Assembly (NCBI GenBank): GCA_002393735.1
Contig: DGTK01000015.1
Coordinates: 62,001 to 126,000 of the forward strand
DNA: 64,000 bases
From: Lachnospiraceae bacterium UBA4338
GTDB lineage: Bacteria; Bacillota; Clostridia; Lachnospirales; Lachnospiraceae
Direction of reading: 5' to 3'
Shown: positions 9,149-17,700 of the stretch, piece after piece
How positions within the stretch are numbered: the stretch's first letter is position 1
How the letters are laid out: each line of letters begins with the position of its first letter
The notes under the pieces: model-generated
Seen by the model: only the letters and a program-made list of their open reading frames with translations
Databases searched by the model: none
Told to the model about the DNA's origin: nothing
Made by a program: the position numbers and the translations under genes

Positions 9149-10186
9149 ATGAAAATTGCTGTCTTATCAGGAGGTAACAGTACAGAAAGAGAAGTGTCTT
9201 TAATATCAGGCAAGGGTGTATATGGTGCCCTTAAGGAACTCGGACACAAAGTAGTTTTGCTGGATGTTTATTTAGGAAGAGATGATGTTAATCCAAAGAC
9301 ATGTTTTGATGAAGATATAGACTGGACAAAAGGCATCGGCGGTATCGGTGAAGACAGTCCGTCACTTGAAGCAATTAAGGCTCTAAAAAATGGTGAGCGT
9401 AATTTCTTCGGACCTAATGTACTTGAAATCTGTGCTGAAGCAGACATCGCTTTTATGGCTCTTCATGGAGCAAATGGGGAAGATGGAAGAATTCAGGCAG
9501 CATTTGATCTTCTTGGAATCAAATATACCGGAACTGATTATTTAAGCAGTGCCATCTGCATGGATAAGGGAATTACCAAAGAGTTGCTGCTTGCAGACAA
9601 GGTTCCTACTCCATTGGGCTTTTCTTTTGAAAAGGGAGAAGGATATGAAGATAAACTCGATGGTCTTAAATATCCGCTTGTGGTAAAAGCTTCCTGTGGC
9701 GGTTCATCCGTGGGCGTGTATTTTGCACATTCAAAGGAAGAGGTTAAACCATATGTAGAAAAGGCTCTTACCTATGGAGATAAGGTTGTAATTGAAGAAT
9801 TTGTAAAGGGAAGAGAGTTTACCTGTGGCATCATTGATGGTGAGGCGCTTCCGATTGTTGAGATTCTTCCAAGAGAAGGAAAATATGATTATAAGAATAA
9901 ATATCAGTCAGGCGGCGCAACTGAGGTTTGCCCGGCTCAGATTGATGATGAGTTAAGAGACAGAATACAGGCTGTAACAAGGGATGTTTACAAGGCGCTC
10001 AAGATTCGTACCTATGCAAGAGTGGATATTATTGTGGATGAGAATAATGATATCTACTGCCTTGAGGCTAATACACTTCCTGGTATGACACCCACATCTC
10101 TGCTTCCTCAGGAGGCAAGGGAGATTGGCCTTAATTACGGCCAGCTTTGTGAAAAAATAATCCAGATTTCTTTGGAGAAATATTAG
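9149..10186 (+). CDS. ddl: D-alanine--D-alanine ligase
   Basis: An ATP-grasp ligase (345 aa) that makes D-Ala-D-Ala for peptidoglycan in the cytoplasm. The N-terminal LSGGNSTEREVSL stretch (residues 6-18) holds the Ser and Glu that bind the first D-Ala; the glycine-rich loop CGGSSVGV (about 184-191) covers ATP; and the Mg-binding Asp, Glu and Asn are in RVDIIVDE and CLEANTLPGMT near the end. The tail is typical. The murF gene, which uses the product, starts 9 bases after the stop, so the two are coupled. Distinguishing D-Ala-D-Ala from D-Ala-D-Ser or D-lactate ligases from sequence alone is uncertain, but nothing suggests a resistance cluster here. Confidence 0.95.
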   Translation: MKIAVLSGGNSTEREVSLISGKGVYGALKELGHKVVLLDVYLGRDDVNPKTCFDEDIDWTKGIGGIGEDSPSLEAIKALKNGERNFFGPNVLEICAEADIAFMALHGANGEDGRIQAAFDLLGIKYTGTDYLSSAICMDKGITKELLLADKVPTPLGFSFEKGEGYEDKLDGLKYPLVVKASCGGSSVGVYFAHSKEEVKPYVEKALTYGDKVVIEEFVKGREFTCGIIDGEALPIVEILPREGKYDYKNKYQSGGATEVCPAQIDDELRDRIQAVTRDVYKALKIRTYARVDIIVDENNDIYCLEANTLPGMTPTSLLPQEAREIGLNYGQLCEKIIQISLEKY

Positions 10187-10195
10187 GAGCAGATA

Positions 10196-11548
10196 ATGAA
10201 TATACAAGAAGTTGCAGAATGCTGTCACGGACAGATTGTTAATTGTAAGAAACCGGCCAAGGTAGAAGTTGAAGGTGGCGTGGTTGATTCAAGATTAGTT
10301 AAGGATAAGAATATTTTCTTTGCATCAAAGGGTGCCAAAGTGGATGGCCATGATTATATAAATAAGGCATTTTCCATGGGCGCTTCTGTGTGCGTATGTG
10401 AAAGGGTTCCTGATGACGTTAAGAAGCCTTGCATCGTTGTTCCTGATACAATGACAGCACTTGCGGACATAGCAGCATATTATCTTGGAACATTAAGCTG
10501 TAAGGTAGTTGGTATTACAGGTTCAGTGGGCAAAACCACCACCAAGGAATTTATCGCAGCCATCCTTTCAGCTAAATATAATGTTATTAAAACACAGAAG
10601 AATTTTAATAATGAAGTTGGACTTCCTCTTACGGTTCTTTCTATCAGGCCGGAGCATGAGGTGGCAGTGCTTGAGATGGGAATTGCTGATTTTGGCCAGA
10701 TGAGATTCCTGGCCAATATTGCCAGACCTGATGTGGAGGTAATTACAAATATAGGAACATGTCATTTGGAGAGACTGGGAGATCGGGACGGAGTATTCAA
10801 AGCTAAAACTGAGATGTTTGATTATCTTCAGGTGGACGGCTCTGTATGTCTTTTCTATGATGATGATAAATTATGCCAGGTTAAGGAAGTGGATGGAAAA
10901 CCACCGGTATTCTTTGGCTTTGGTGAAGGCGCAGACATAAGGGCAACTGATGTTAAGTCTTATGGATTAAAGGGAAGCAGCGCCAAGGTTACAGGACCGG
11001 ATTTTGATATGAATATCAGGGTTAATCTTCCCGGTAAGCATATGATTAATGATGCCCTTGCTGCAATAGCAGTTGCAAGATGCTTGGGACTTAACAGCTA
11101 CGAGATTATTGAAGGACTTAAAAATGTTGAATCCTTAGAGGGAAGAAGTCATATTATTCTTGGAGAGAAATATACAATTATTGATGATGTTTATAATGCG
11201 AATCCTGCATCCATGAGAGCAGCTCTTGATATGTTATCTCTGGCAGATACAAGAAAGGTTGCAATCCTTGGAGACATGTTTGAACTTGGCGAAAAGGAAG
11301 TAGAATATCACGAGGAAATCGGAACATATGCTGTTGATAAATGTGATGTCCTGGTTGCCATTGGAAAACTTTCATATAATATGGCACTTAAGGCCAAGGC
11401 AGCAGTTAAGATTCCAATTTACCACTATGATACAAAAGAAGAATTTATGGAGAATATGGGTGAGATTATAAAGGATGGAGATTCCATTTTGTTAAAGGCA
11501 TCTCACGGTATGGATTTCAAGGCTATATTAGATAAGTTGATTGCTTAA
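10196..11548 (+). CDS. murF: UDP-MurNAc-tripeptide:D-Ala-D-Ala ligase
   Basis: A 450-aa Mur ligase that adds D-Ala-D-Ala to UDP-MurNAc-tripeptide in the last cytoplasmic step of precursor synthesis. The P-loop GITGSVGKTTTKEF is at about 105-118; the FNNEVGLPLTVL stretch near 140 and the ExG motif (LEMGIADFGQM) follow; and DVYNANPASMRAALD near 330 marks the C-terminal domain. Its length is the family norm. It sits directly after ddl, which makes its substrate. The weak SD (AGGAGCAG) is within the ddl end. Confidence 0.96.
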   Translation: MNIQEVAECCHGQIVNCKKPAKVEVEGGVVDSRLVKDKNIFFASKGAKVDGHDYINKAFSMGASVCVCERVPDDVKKPCIVVPDTMTALADIAAYYLGTLSCKVVGITGSVGKTTTKEFIAAILSAKYNVIKTQKNFNNEVGLPLTVLSIRPEHEVAVLEMGIADFGQMRFLANIARPDVEVITNIGTCHLERLGDRDGVFKAKTEMFDYLQVDGSVCLFYDDDKLCQVKEVDGKPPVFFGFGEGADIRATDVKSYGLKGSSAKVTGPDFDMNIRVNLPGKHMINDALAAIAVARCLGLNSYEIIEGLKNVESLEGRSHIILGEKYTIIDDVYNANPASMRAALDMLSLADTRKVAILGDMFELGEKEVEYHEEIGTYAVDKCDVLVAIGKLSYNMALKAKAAVKIPIYHYDTKEEFMENMGEIIKDGDSILLKASHGMDFKAILDKLIA

Positions 11549-11563
11549 CAGGAGGGGAATAAA

Positions 11564-13111
11564 ATGGCTGATGAAAATATCAAAGATGATGGGTTAAATG
11601 TGGTTGAAACCACGGAAGAGAAAACAGCTACTGAACTTGATCCAAAGGAAGTTAAAAAGGCTGAGAATGAGAAGCAGAGAAAAAAGATTCTCATTATAAG
11701 CGCAATAGTTGCTGCAGTTATTCTTATTGGCGTTATTGTTTTTGGCTGTTATAAGATTTCTTCAGACATAAAGGCAAAGAGAGGCGAAATCGTATTCTTT
11801 AACGGAAACAATATGTATACAGACGGAACTTTCTCTGATCCTCTTCACAGTGATAAGGTTGATATTTATTCAGCACGTTCAGGATATGTTAATACAGATG
11901 GTAAATATCTTTACTATATGGAAGGTGAATCATTATATTATGATTCATTAAATTCAGAAAAAGAAAATCTTATTGCTGATCAGGTTGAGTTTTTTGAAGT
12001 AGATAAGAAAGGTCATATTTATTATCTTTCAGATTCTGACCTTTATGAATATACAATTCATGGCTCAGGAACAAGAAACCTTCTTTATAATAATGTAAGA
12101 ATGGCGTATTTTGACGAAAAGAAAGAGAGAGCCATCCTTGTACTTAATGACGGTACAATGGGAACTCTGGAACTTAAATCATCTGCACAGTTCAATGCTC
12201 TTGATGACGGCGTTACATACGTGGTTGATTATGATTCCAAACTTGAGAATATTATTTACTGCAAGGGTAATGTACTTGATGTAATGGATAAGAAGGGCAA
12301 CAAGCTTATCGTTGCAGATTCCTTCTCTGAAGTTTATCCGGTAAATATTACAAAGGGTGTTGAAGTTTATTATCTGGATAACAGTAATCATTTGTATTAC
12401 TGCAAGAGTGCCACATCTTCAAAGGGTGTTACCGATGTTGCAAACTTCACTGACATCACAGGAATATACTGTGACATGGAAAACAGGGAAGCCTTCCTTA
12501 TAAGTGGTACAGTTGATGGAGTAACCGGCGTATATCTTATAAATGATGGTAAGGCTGAGAGAATTGAAGGCCTTGCTTCAACATCTATTGATTATGGTAT
12601 TGCACTTGATGCCAAAGCAAAGAAGATTTACTTTACATCACTTCCTGGTGACGGCGGCGGAACTGCCAAGAGTTTATATTCAGTAAGTTATGGAGCATTC
12701 AAGAAACCTAAGGCTGTTGTTGAACAAAACAGTGTGGATTCAATTCTTGCAATTGAAAAAGGTAAATTATATACATTAAGAAATACAGATAATGGTCTGG
12801 CTTTATATTATAACAATGGTGAAGTTGTTGATAATGTATTAGCTGATTCCATTATTAAGACTCTTGATGAAAAGGGTTATGTGCTTAAATATAAAACTGC
12901 TGATGGCGAAGTAAGAGTAGGCTTTGCAAGCAAAGGAAGTTTTAAGGATTTATCCTCTGATTTAGGTGATGAGTTATATGCAGTTTCTGCAAAGAAGATA
13001 TATATGATTCGTACTACTGAAGAAGGTGCAAGAAGCCTTGGTGTATTTAACGGAAAGAAAGTTAAGTCAGTCGCGGAGGATGTATCTGCATTTACATATA
13101 TTCATTATTAA
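11564..13111 (+). CDS. Membrane-anchored protein with a propeller-like exterior domain, function unknown
   Basis: A 515-aa protein I cannot assign. Residues 1-42 are charged and cytoplasmic; a single transmembrane helix follows at about 43-66; the rest faces outside. The exterior part shows repeated short strands with the pattern 'Y.Y....LY......' and aspartate-rich turns (for example near residues 108-125, 150-170, 240-285, 345-380 and 395-430), which suggests a beta-propeller built from about 40-residue blades, as in DUF5050-type surface proteins. No catalytic motif or cell-wall anchor is seen. It lies between murF and pyrC, so a role near the cell wall is possible but unproven. One copy of the GTGGTT palindrome encodes the VVETT at residues 13-17. 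AGGAGGGG precedes the ATG. Confidence 0.7.
   Translation: MADENIKDDGLNVVETTEEKTATELDPKEVKKAENEKQRKKILIISAIVAAVILIGVIVFGCYKISSDIKAKRGEIVFFNGNNMYTDGTFSDPLHSDKVDIYSARSGYVNTDGKYLYYMEGESLYYDSLNSEKENLIADQVEFFEVDKKGHIYYLSDSDLYEYTIHGSGTRNLLYNNVRMAYFDEKKERAILVLNDGTMGTLELKSSAQFNALDDGVTYVVDYDSKLENIIYCKGNVLDVMDKKGNKLIVADSFSEVYPVNITKGVEVYYLDNSNHLYYCKSATSSKGVTDVANFTDITGIYCDMENREAFLISGTVDGVTGVYLINDGKAERIEGLASTSIDYGIALDAKAKKIYFTSLPGDGGGTAKSLYSVSYGAFKKPKAVVEQNSVDSILAIEKGKLYTLRNTDNGLALYYNNGEVVDNVLADSIIKTLDEKGYVLKYKTADGEVRVGFASKGSFKDLSSDLGDELYAVSAKKIYMIRTTEEGARSLGVFNGKKVKSVAEDVSAFTYIHY
11600..11613. repeat. GTGGTTNNAACCAC palindrome, copy 2
   Basis: GTGGTTGAAACCAC, a perfect 6-2-6 inverted repeat inside the coding sequence near the start of the propeller-like protein. 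It reads Val-Val-Glu-Thr-Thr in frame. Confidence 0.6.
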
Positions 13112-13127
13112 TCAACAGAGGTAAAAA

Positions 13128-14399
13128 ATGTTATTAATTAAAAACGGACATATTTTAGATCCTTTATCAGGAGCATCATATGTTGGAAATATCTATGTTG
13201 AAGGGGACAGAATTATTAAAGTGGAAGAAGGCACTCCTTCGATTGAATGCGATAAGGTAATTGATGCTTCAAATCTTACTGTGGTTCCGGGACTTATTGA
13301 TGTACATTCACATTTCAGGGATCCGGGATATACATATAAGGAAGATATTTATACAGGTGCTTTGTCGGCGGCTGCAGGTGGATATACCACAGTAGTTCTT
13401 ATGTGTAATACCAATCCGACAGTTGATAATGTAGAGACTTTAAAATATGTCATAGACAGAGGACTTGAAACAGAGATTAATGTATTATCATGCGGCAGTG
13501 TAACTTATGGACTTAAAGGAAAAGAGTTAACTGATTTTGATGCTTTATATGAAGCAGGAGCCGTTGGCTTTACAGATGACGGTATTCCTCTTATGGATGC
13601 TGACCTTCTTAGAAAAGCCATGGAAAAGGCTGCTAAGATGAAACTTCCAATCAGTCTTCATGAAGAAGATAAAAACCTGATTGATAATAATGGAATTAAC
13701 AGAGGAAAGGCTTCTGAATATTATAACTGTGGCGGCTCGCCAAGAGAAGCTGAGATTACTTTGGTTGCAAGGGATGTTGAGATAGCTAAGGAAACAGGAG
13801 CAATTCTTGATGTGCAGCATATAAGTACAAAGGAAGTGGCCGATCTTCTCAGGAAAGTTAAGGCTGAAGGATATACCAATATTCACGGCGAAGGAACACC
13901 ACATCATTTTTCGTTAACTGAAGATGATGTAATCAAGAAAGGTACTCTTGCCAAGGTTAATCCTCCGATTAGAACAGAGGAAGACAGACAGGCAGTTATT
14001 GAAGCGATTCGTGATGGTGTTATCGATATAATTGCCACAGACCATGCACCTCACTCTGAAGAAGAGAAGAATAAGAGCATGCTTAATGCTCCAAGTGGAA
14101 TGATAGGTCTTGAGACAGCGCTTGCCTTATCCATTACAAAACTGGTTAAGGAAAGTGGTGTGGATATAATGACAGTTATAAAGGCTCTTACCATTAATCC
14201 TGCAAATATGTATGGATTTAAAGAGGTTGGTGCAATTAAAGAAGGATATAAAGCTGATATCTGTATCTTTGATGAAAATGAAGAGTGGGTAGTTGATAAG
14301 TTTGCCTCAAGAAGCAAGAATTCTCCTTTTATTGGAGAGAAACTTACGGGTAAGGTTAAATATACAATCTGCTCAGGAAATATAGTTTATAAGGGATAA
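13128..14399 (+). CDS. pyrC: Dihydroorotase
   Basis: A 423-aa zinc amidohydrolase that cyclises carbamoyl aspartate to dihydroorotate in pyrimidine synthesis. The DVHSHFRDPG motif (residues about 57-66) supplies the HxH metal ligands and substrate Arg; LHEEDK near 179-184 and QHIS near 231-234 carry further His ligands; ATDHAPH (about 304-310) holds the catalytic Asp. It is the long, Firmicute class I form. An AACAGAGGTAAA ribosome site precedes the ATG. The gene is followed by pyrK and pyrD, while carB, pyrB, pyrE and pyrF are not in the window; no PyrR-type leader is evident at its 16-base upstream gap. Confidence 0.96.
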   Translation: MLLIKNGHILDPLSGASYVGNIYVEGDRIIKVEEGTPSIECDKVIDASNLTVVPGLIDVHSHFRDPGYTYKEDIYTGALSAAAGGYTTVVLMCNTNPTVDNVETLKYVIDRGLETEINVLSCGSVTYGLKGKELTDFDALYEAGAVGFTDDGIPLMDADLLRKAMEKAAKMKLPISLHEEDKNLIDNNGINRGKASEYYNCGGSPREAEITLVARDVEIAKETGAILDVQHISTKEVADLLRKVKAEGYTNIHGEGTPHHFSLTEDDVIKKGTLAKVNPPIRTEEDRQAVIEAIRDGVIDIIATDHAPHSEEEKNKSMLNAPSGMIGLETALALSITKLVKESGVDIMTVIKALTINPANMYGFKEVGAIKEGYKADICIFDENEEWVVDKFASRSKNSPFIGEKLTGKVKYTICSGNIVYKG

Positions 14400-14404
14400 G
14401 AACA

Positions 14405-14465
14405 GCCATGCAGGCGAGGCTTCAGGCCCGCGGCCCGGCGCATGTAGAGCTTAAGGAGGCATGGC
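14405..14465 (+). other. GC-rich inverted-repeat leader before pyrK
   Basis: A 61-base segment much richer in G and C than its surroundings, between pyrC and the chosen pyrK start. It begins with GCCATGC (14405-14411) and ends with the exact complement GCATGGC (14459-14465). Inside are a GGCC-CGC-GGCC inverted repeat and a strong AAGGAGG (14453-14459) that overlaps the 3' arm. The fold could hide or expose this ribosome site and so affect pyrK. It may instead encode an N-terminal extension from ATG 14408, which is in frame. Confidence 0.45.
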
Positions 14466-14482
14466 GAAAGGCGGATAAATAT

Positions 14483-15265
14483 ATGTTTATGAAAAAAGTT
14501 AAGGCTGAGGTTATCAGCTCTAAGATGATAGAAAAAGATATATATGATTTATGTCTTAATTATGAGGGGGCTAAGGATGCAAAGCCGGGACAGTTCGTTG
14601 GCGTCTTTCCTGAGTCTGATGCTCATCTTTTAATGAGACCAATCAGTATATGTTCATTTGATGATAAGACTCTAAGACTTGTATACAGAGTTGTAGGTTT
14701 TGGTACTGATGAGTTTAGTAAACTTAAAGAGGGAGACAGTGCCATAATCCTTGGAAATCTCGGCAATGGTTTTGATGTAGATCTTTGCAAGGGTAAGACA
14801 GTTGTTTTGATGGGAGGCGGAATCGGAATTCCTCCAATGCTTGGACTTGCAAAGACTCTTAAGGAAAAGGGTATTACAGATGATGTTCATGCCTTCCTTG
14901 GATACAGGGATAAGAATACATTCCTTGATAAGGAATTCGAAGAGGTATGTAATGTGCATCTGGCATCTGATAATGGAGAGATTGGTTTTCACGGTAATGT
15001 AGTGGATGCACTTAAGAGTTCAGGTGTGAAAGCAGATATAATAATGGCATGCGGACCAATGCCTATGCTTAAGGGTATTAAGTATTATGCCGAAGGCGAA
15101 AATATAGATGCATATATTTCTCTTGAAGAGAGAATGGCATGCGGTGTTGGTGCTTGTTTAGGATGCGTGGTTAAAACCACAAAAGAAGATCACCATTCAC
15201 ATGTTAATAATGCAAGAATCTGTACTGACGGACCTGTATTTGATGCAAGGGATGTAGATATATAG
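14483..15265 (+). CDS. pyrK: Dihydroorotate dehydrogenase B electron-transfer subunit
   Basis: PyrK binds FAD and a [2Fe-2S] cluster and passes electrons from PyrD to NAD. From ATG 14483 it is 260 aa, the family length. Seen: RPISIC (FAD site) near residue 53, the GGGIGIPPM nucleotide motif near 112, and the C-terminal cluster motif ACGVGACLGCVV with a fourth Cys in ARICTDGP. The open frame extends upstream to ATG 14408, adding 25 residues rich in Arg, Ala and Gly that do not resemble PyrK; these come from the GC-rich inverted-repeat spacer, so I prefer 14483 (or Met 14489). The local ribosome site for 14483 is weak (AAGGCGG). A copy of the GTGGTT palindrome encodes the VVKTT near the cluster. 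Confidence 0.92.
   Translation: MFMKKVKAEVISSKMIEKDIYDLCLNYEGAKDAKPGQFVGVFPESDAHLLMRPISICSFDDKTLRLVYRVVGFGTDEFSKLKEGDSAIILGNLGNGFDVDLCKGKTVVLMGGGIGIPPMLGLAKTLKEKGITDDVHAFLGYRDKNTFLDKEFEEVCNVHLASDNGEIGFHGNVVDALKSSGVKADIIMACGPMPMLKGIKYYAEGENIDAYISLEERMACGVGACLGCVVKTTKEDHHSHVNNARICTDGPVFDARDVDI
15167..15180. repeat. GTGGTTNNAACCAC palindrome, copy 3
   Basis: GTGGTTAAAACCAC, a perfect 6-2-6 inverted repeat within pyrK, reading Val-Val-Lys-Thr-Thr in frame just after the [2Fe-2S] cysteines. Confidence 0.6.
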
Positions 15266-15275
15266 AGGTGTAATA

Positions 15276-16178
15276 ATGAATACAAAGATTAATATTGCGG
15301 GAGTTGAATTTAAGAATCCGGTTATGACTGCATCCGGAACCTTCGGATCAGGAATGGAATATTCTTCTTTCGTTGATTTAAATAAATTAGGCGCTGTAGT
15401 TACCAAGGGTGTGGCATCTGTTCCATGGCCGGGTAATCCAACCAAGAGAGTAGCGGAAGTTTACGGAGGCATGCTTAATGCAATCGGTCTTCAGAATCCT
15501 GGTGTGGATGTTTTTATGGAAAGAGATTTGGCTTTCCTTTCAAACTATGACACCAAGGTAATTGTTAATGTATGCGGCAAGAGCGTAGAAGAATATATTG
15601 CTGTTGTAGAGAAACTTAATGATACAAAAGTGGATATGTATGAAATCAATGTATCATGTCCTAATGTTAAGGAAGGTGCCATTGCTTTTGGACAGAATGC
15701 GGATGTGCTTTATGATGTAACCAAGAAGATTAAGGAAGCATCAAAGAAGCCTATCATTATGAAATTAAGTCCTAATGTTACATCAATTAAGGATATGGCC
15801 AAGGCAGCAGAGGCAGGCGGCGCTGATGCAATTTCACTTATTAATACCATTACAGGTATGAAGATAGATATTGAAAGACAGACCTTTGTACTTGCCAATA
15901 AAACAGGTGGTATGTCTGGTCCTGCCATTAAACCGGTTGCAGTTCGTATGGTATATGAATGTGCCAATGCAGTTTCAATTCCGATTATCGGTATGGGCGG
16001 TATAGCAACAGCTGAAGATGCGATTGAATTTATGCTGGCAGGCGCTACAGGTGTGGCAGTAGGTATGATGAATTTTGTTAATCCTTATGCAACTGAAGAA
16101 GTTGTTAAGGGAATTGAAGATTATATGATTCGTCATAATATTGATGATATTAATACTATAATTGGCGCGGTTCATTAG
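15276..16178 (+). CDS. pyrD: Dihydroorotate dehydrogenase, class 1B catalytic subunit
   Basis: A 300-aa FMN TIM-barrel enzyme that oxidises dihydroorotate to orotate, paired with the preceding PyrK. Class 1 is shown by the catalytic cysteine Cys128 in NVSCPNVKEG, where class 2 enzymes have Ser. FMN-binding segments TASGTFGSG (about 18-26), AISLINT and IGMGGI (near 241-246) are present. The gene starts after GAGGTG, 10 bases past pyrK. Class 1B enzymes use NAD through PyrK, which suits an anaerobe. Confidence 0.96.
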   Translation: MNTKINIAGVEFKNPVMTASGTFGSGMEYSSFVDLNKLGAVVTKGVASVPWPGNPTKRVAEVYGGMLNAIGLQNPGVDVFMERDLAFLSNYDTKVIVNVCGKSVEEYIAVVEKLNDTKVDMYEINVSCPNVKEGAIAFGQNADVLYDVTKKIKEASKKPIIMKLSPNVTSIKDMAKAAEAGGADAISLINTITGMKIDIERQTFVLANKTGGMSGPAIKPVAVRMVYECANAVSIPIIGMGGIATAEDAIEFMLAGATGVAVGMMNFVNPYATEEVVKGIEDYMIRHNIDDINTIIGAVH

Positions 16179-16195
16179 CCTTTGGAGTTAAGTAA

Positions 16196-17053
16196 ATGAG
16201 TGTAACAGTAGATGCTTATGCAAAAATAAATATGGGACTTGATGTTCTTGGAAGATTTCCAAACGGATATCATAATCTTGCCATGGTAATGCAGACCATA
16301 TCTTTAAAGGATGTAATTACTTTAGAAGAAAGAGAAGATAATGAGATTCATTTATCAATGACAGACCCTTCACTTCCAACTGATGCATCCAATCTTGCAT
16401 ATAAGGCAGCAGCAAAAATGATGGAAGCATATCCTTTAGTTAAGGGCGTGAATATTCATGTAGAGAAAACTATTCCGAAGGCAGCAGGTCTTGCCGGTGG
16501 TTCGGCTGATGCGGCCGGCGTAATAAATGGAATAGATAAGTTATATAATCTTAATCTTTCTTTGGAAGATAAATGCGCAGTTGGCGTAAAGATTGGGGCA
16601 GATGTTCCATTTTGTATATTAGGTCATACTGCTCTCGCAGAAGGAATTGGTGAGATATTAACTCCACTAAAACCGCTTCCAAAACATAAAGTTCTTGTGG
16701 CAAAGCCTGATGTTGATGTTTCAACAAAGGAAGTATTTGAGGCTATTGATTCTAAAGACTCCTATGAGCATCCACAGATTAAGACCATGGCTGAGGCTGT
16801 GGAAGGCGGGGATTTTGGCAAGGTTTTAGAGTTGATGGGCAATGTGCTTGAGTTAGTGACTGAGCCGAAGGTTAAGGAAATAACTTTAATTAAAGAGGTA
16901 ATGATGGGCTCAGGTGCTCTTAATGCAATGATGAGCGGCAGCGGTCCTACAGTATTTGGAATATATGATGATGAGAAAAAGGCGCGAAAAGCCAAGGAGG
17001 AGATTGAGACAAAAGGCTATGCTCCGGCGGCTTTCGTCTGCGACTTTGTATAG
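16196..17053 (+). CDS. ispE: 4-diphosphocytidyl-2-C-methyl-D-erythritol kinase
   Basis: A GHMP-family kinase (285 aa) of the MEP isoprenoid pathway. The N-terminal AKINMGLDVLGRFPNGYHNL stretch carries the substrate Lys and His; the ATP loop PKAAGLAGGSADAAG lies at about residues 94-108; MSGSGPTVFGI near 244 is the third GHMP motif. TTTGGAGTTAAG gives the ribosome site. No other MEP gene is nearby, so the gene is probably carried along in this housekeeping run. Confidence 0.96.
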   Translation: MSVTVDAYAKINMGLDVLGRFPNGYHNLAMVMQTISLKDVITLEEREDNEIHLSMTDPSLPTDASNLAYKAAAKMMEAYPLVKGVNIHVEKTIPKAAGLAGGSADAAGVINGIDKLYNLNLSLEDKCAVGVKIGADVPFCILGHTALAEGIGEILTPLKPLPKHKVLVAKPDVDVSTKEVFEAIDSKDSYEHPQIKTMAEAVEGGDFGKVLELMGNVLELVTEPKVKEITLIKEVMMGSGALNAMMSGSGPTVFGIYDDEKKARKAKEEIETKGYAPAAFVCDFV

Positions 17054-17061
17054 GTGTAAAA

Positions 17062-17523
17062 ATGGATGCTAGGAAAGTTACAATAGAACATATGGCAAGG
17101 CTTAACAGCGGTGAGGGCTGGGATGAGGCTTTCAATATATATAAGGGTATTCTTCGTCATAAGGAAGATCATGATTTGATTACATATAAGTCTAAGATTA
17201 ATGGTATGGAGATTAGAAATGCCATTAAGATTTTAAGTCCGAATCAGATTGTCATCACCTTAAGCGGCGGAGCTGAGAATATTTATCCTATGTATATGGG
17301 TGAAATCAGCGATGTAACAATTAAGGAAAAAGAATATGAACTTAGGCTTAAACTTGTCTGCAAGGATGTGACCTTAAGTCAGGATAAGGGAACCATGGGC
17401 ATAACGGTGGAATATGATATGCTTACGGAGGATATGAATATACTGACCCAGGGGTATCATTTCTTCAATATATATTCTGAAGAACCGAAGGAGATGGCTG
17501 AAGATCCGAATGCCATTGAGTAA
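17062..17523 (+). CDS. Conserved protein of unknown function
   Basis: A 153-aa protein without signal peptide or membrane segment. I do not recognise a domain. The N-terminal 60 residues look helical; residues about 60-135 alternate hydrophobic and polar residues in the way of a beta barrel or jelly roll. There is a strong AGGTG ribosome site and it follows ispE by 8 bases, so it appears to be the last gene of the long co-directional run. The acidic tail (near residues 140-153) is typical of soluble cytosolic proteins of this genome. Confidence 0.75.
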   Translation: MDARKVTIEHMARLNSGEGWDEAFNIYKGILRHKEDHDLITYKSKINGMEIRNAIKILSPNQIVITLSGGAENIYPMYMGEISDVTIKEKEYELRLKLVCKDVTLSQDKGTMGITVEYDMLTEDMNILTQGYHFFNIYSEEPKEMAEDPNAIE

Positions 17524-17548
17524 AATACGCATCAAGGCTCCCGGCGTA

Positions 17549-17580
17549 GCCCGAGTGCGCTGGTTTGGCGGGACTTGGGC
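17549..17580 (+). terminator. Possible hairpin after the ispE run
   Basis: GCCCGAGT (17549-17556) pairs with ACTTGGGC (17573-17580) with one G-T wobble, with an inner CGC/GCG pair. The surrounding 17530-17582 bases are unusually GC-rich. The T-run after it is poor, so termination is uncertain; a conserved RNA structure is an alternative. Confidence 0.35.
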
Positions 17581-17620
17581 AGGAAGATTTGATTTGGATA
17601 AAAAAATTGTAACAAGGGGT

Positions 17621-17646
17621 TAAGTTTTATTTTTAATGGTCGATAT
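17621..17646 (+). promoter_or_regulatory. Sigma-D (flagellar) type promoter
   Basis: TAAG at 17621-17624 and GTCGATAT at 17639-17646, separated by 14 bases, match the Bacillus-type sigma-D pattern TAAA-N15-GCCGATAT at nine of twelve or better. It would give a leader of about 48 bases before the ATG at 17701. No sigma-A promoter stands out in the same gap. Confidence 0.6.
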
Positions 17647-17700
17647 TTATGATAGAGGTATTTGTCGCTTCGTCTAAATGTCACCAAGGAGGGTATGTTT

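Noticed and set aside
10516..10533. GTGGGCAAAACCAC in murF, similar to the palindrome
   Set aside because: It is the Walker A loop codons (GKTTT), with two mismatches in one arm.
14408..14482. ATG 14408 as the start of PyrK
   Set aside because: It would add 25 Arg/Ala/Gly-rich residues unlike the family. The GC-rich block is more likely a spacer, though this is not certain.
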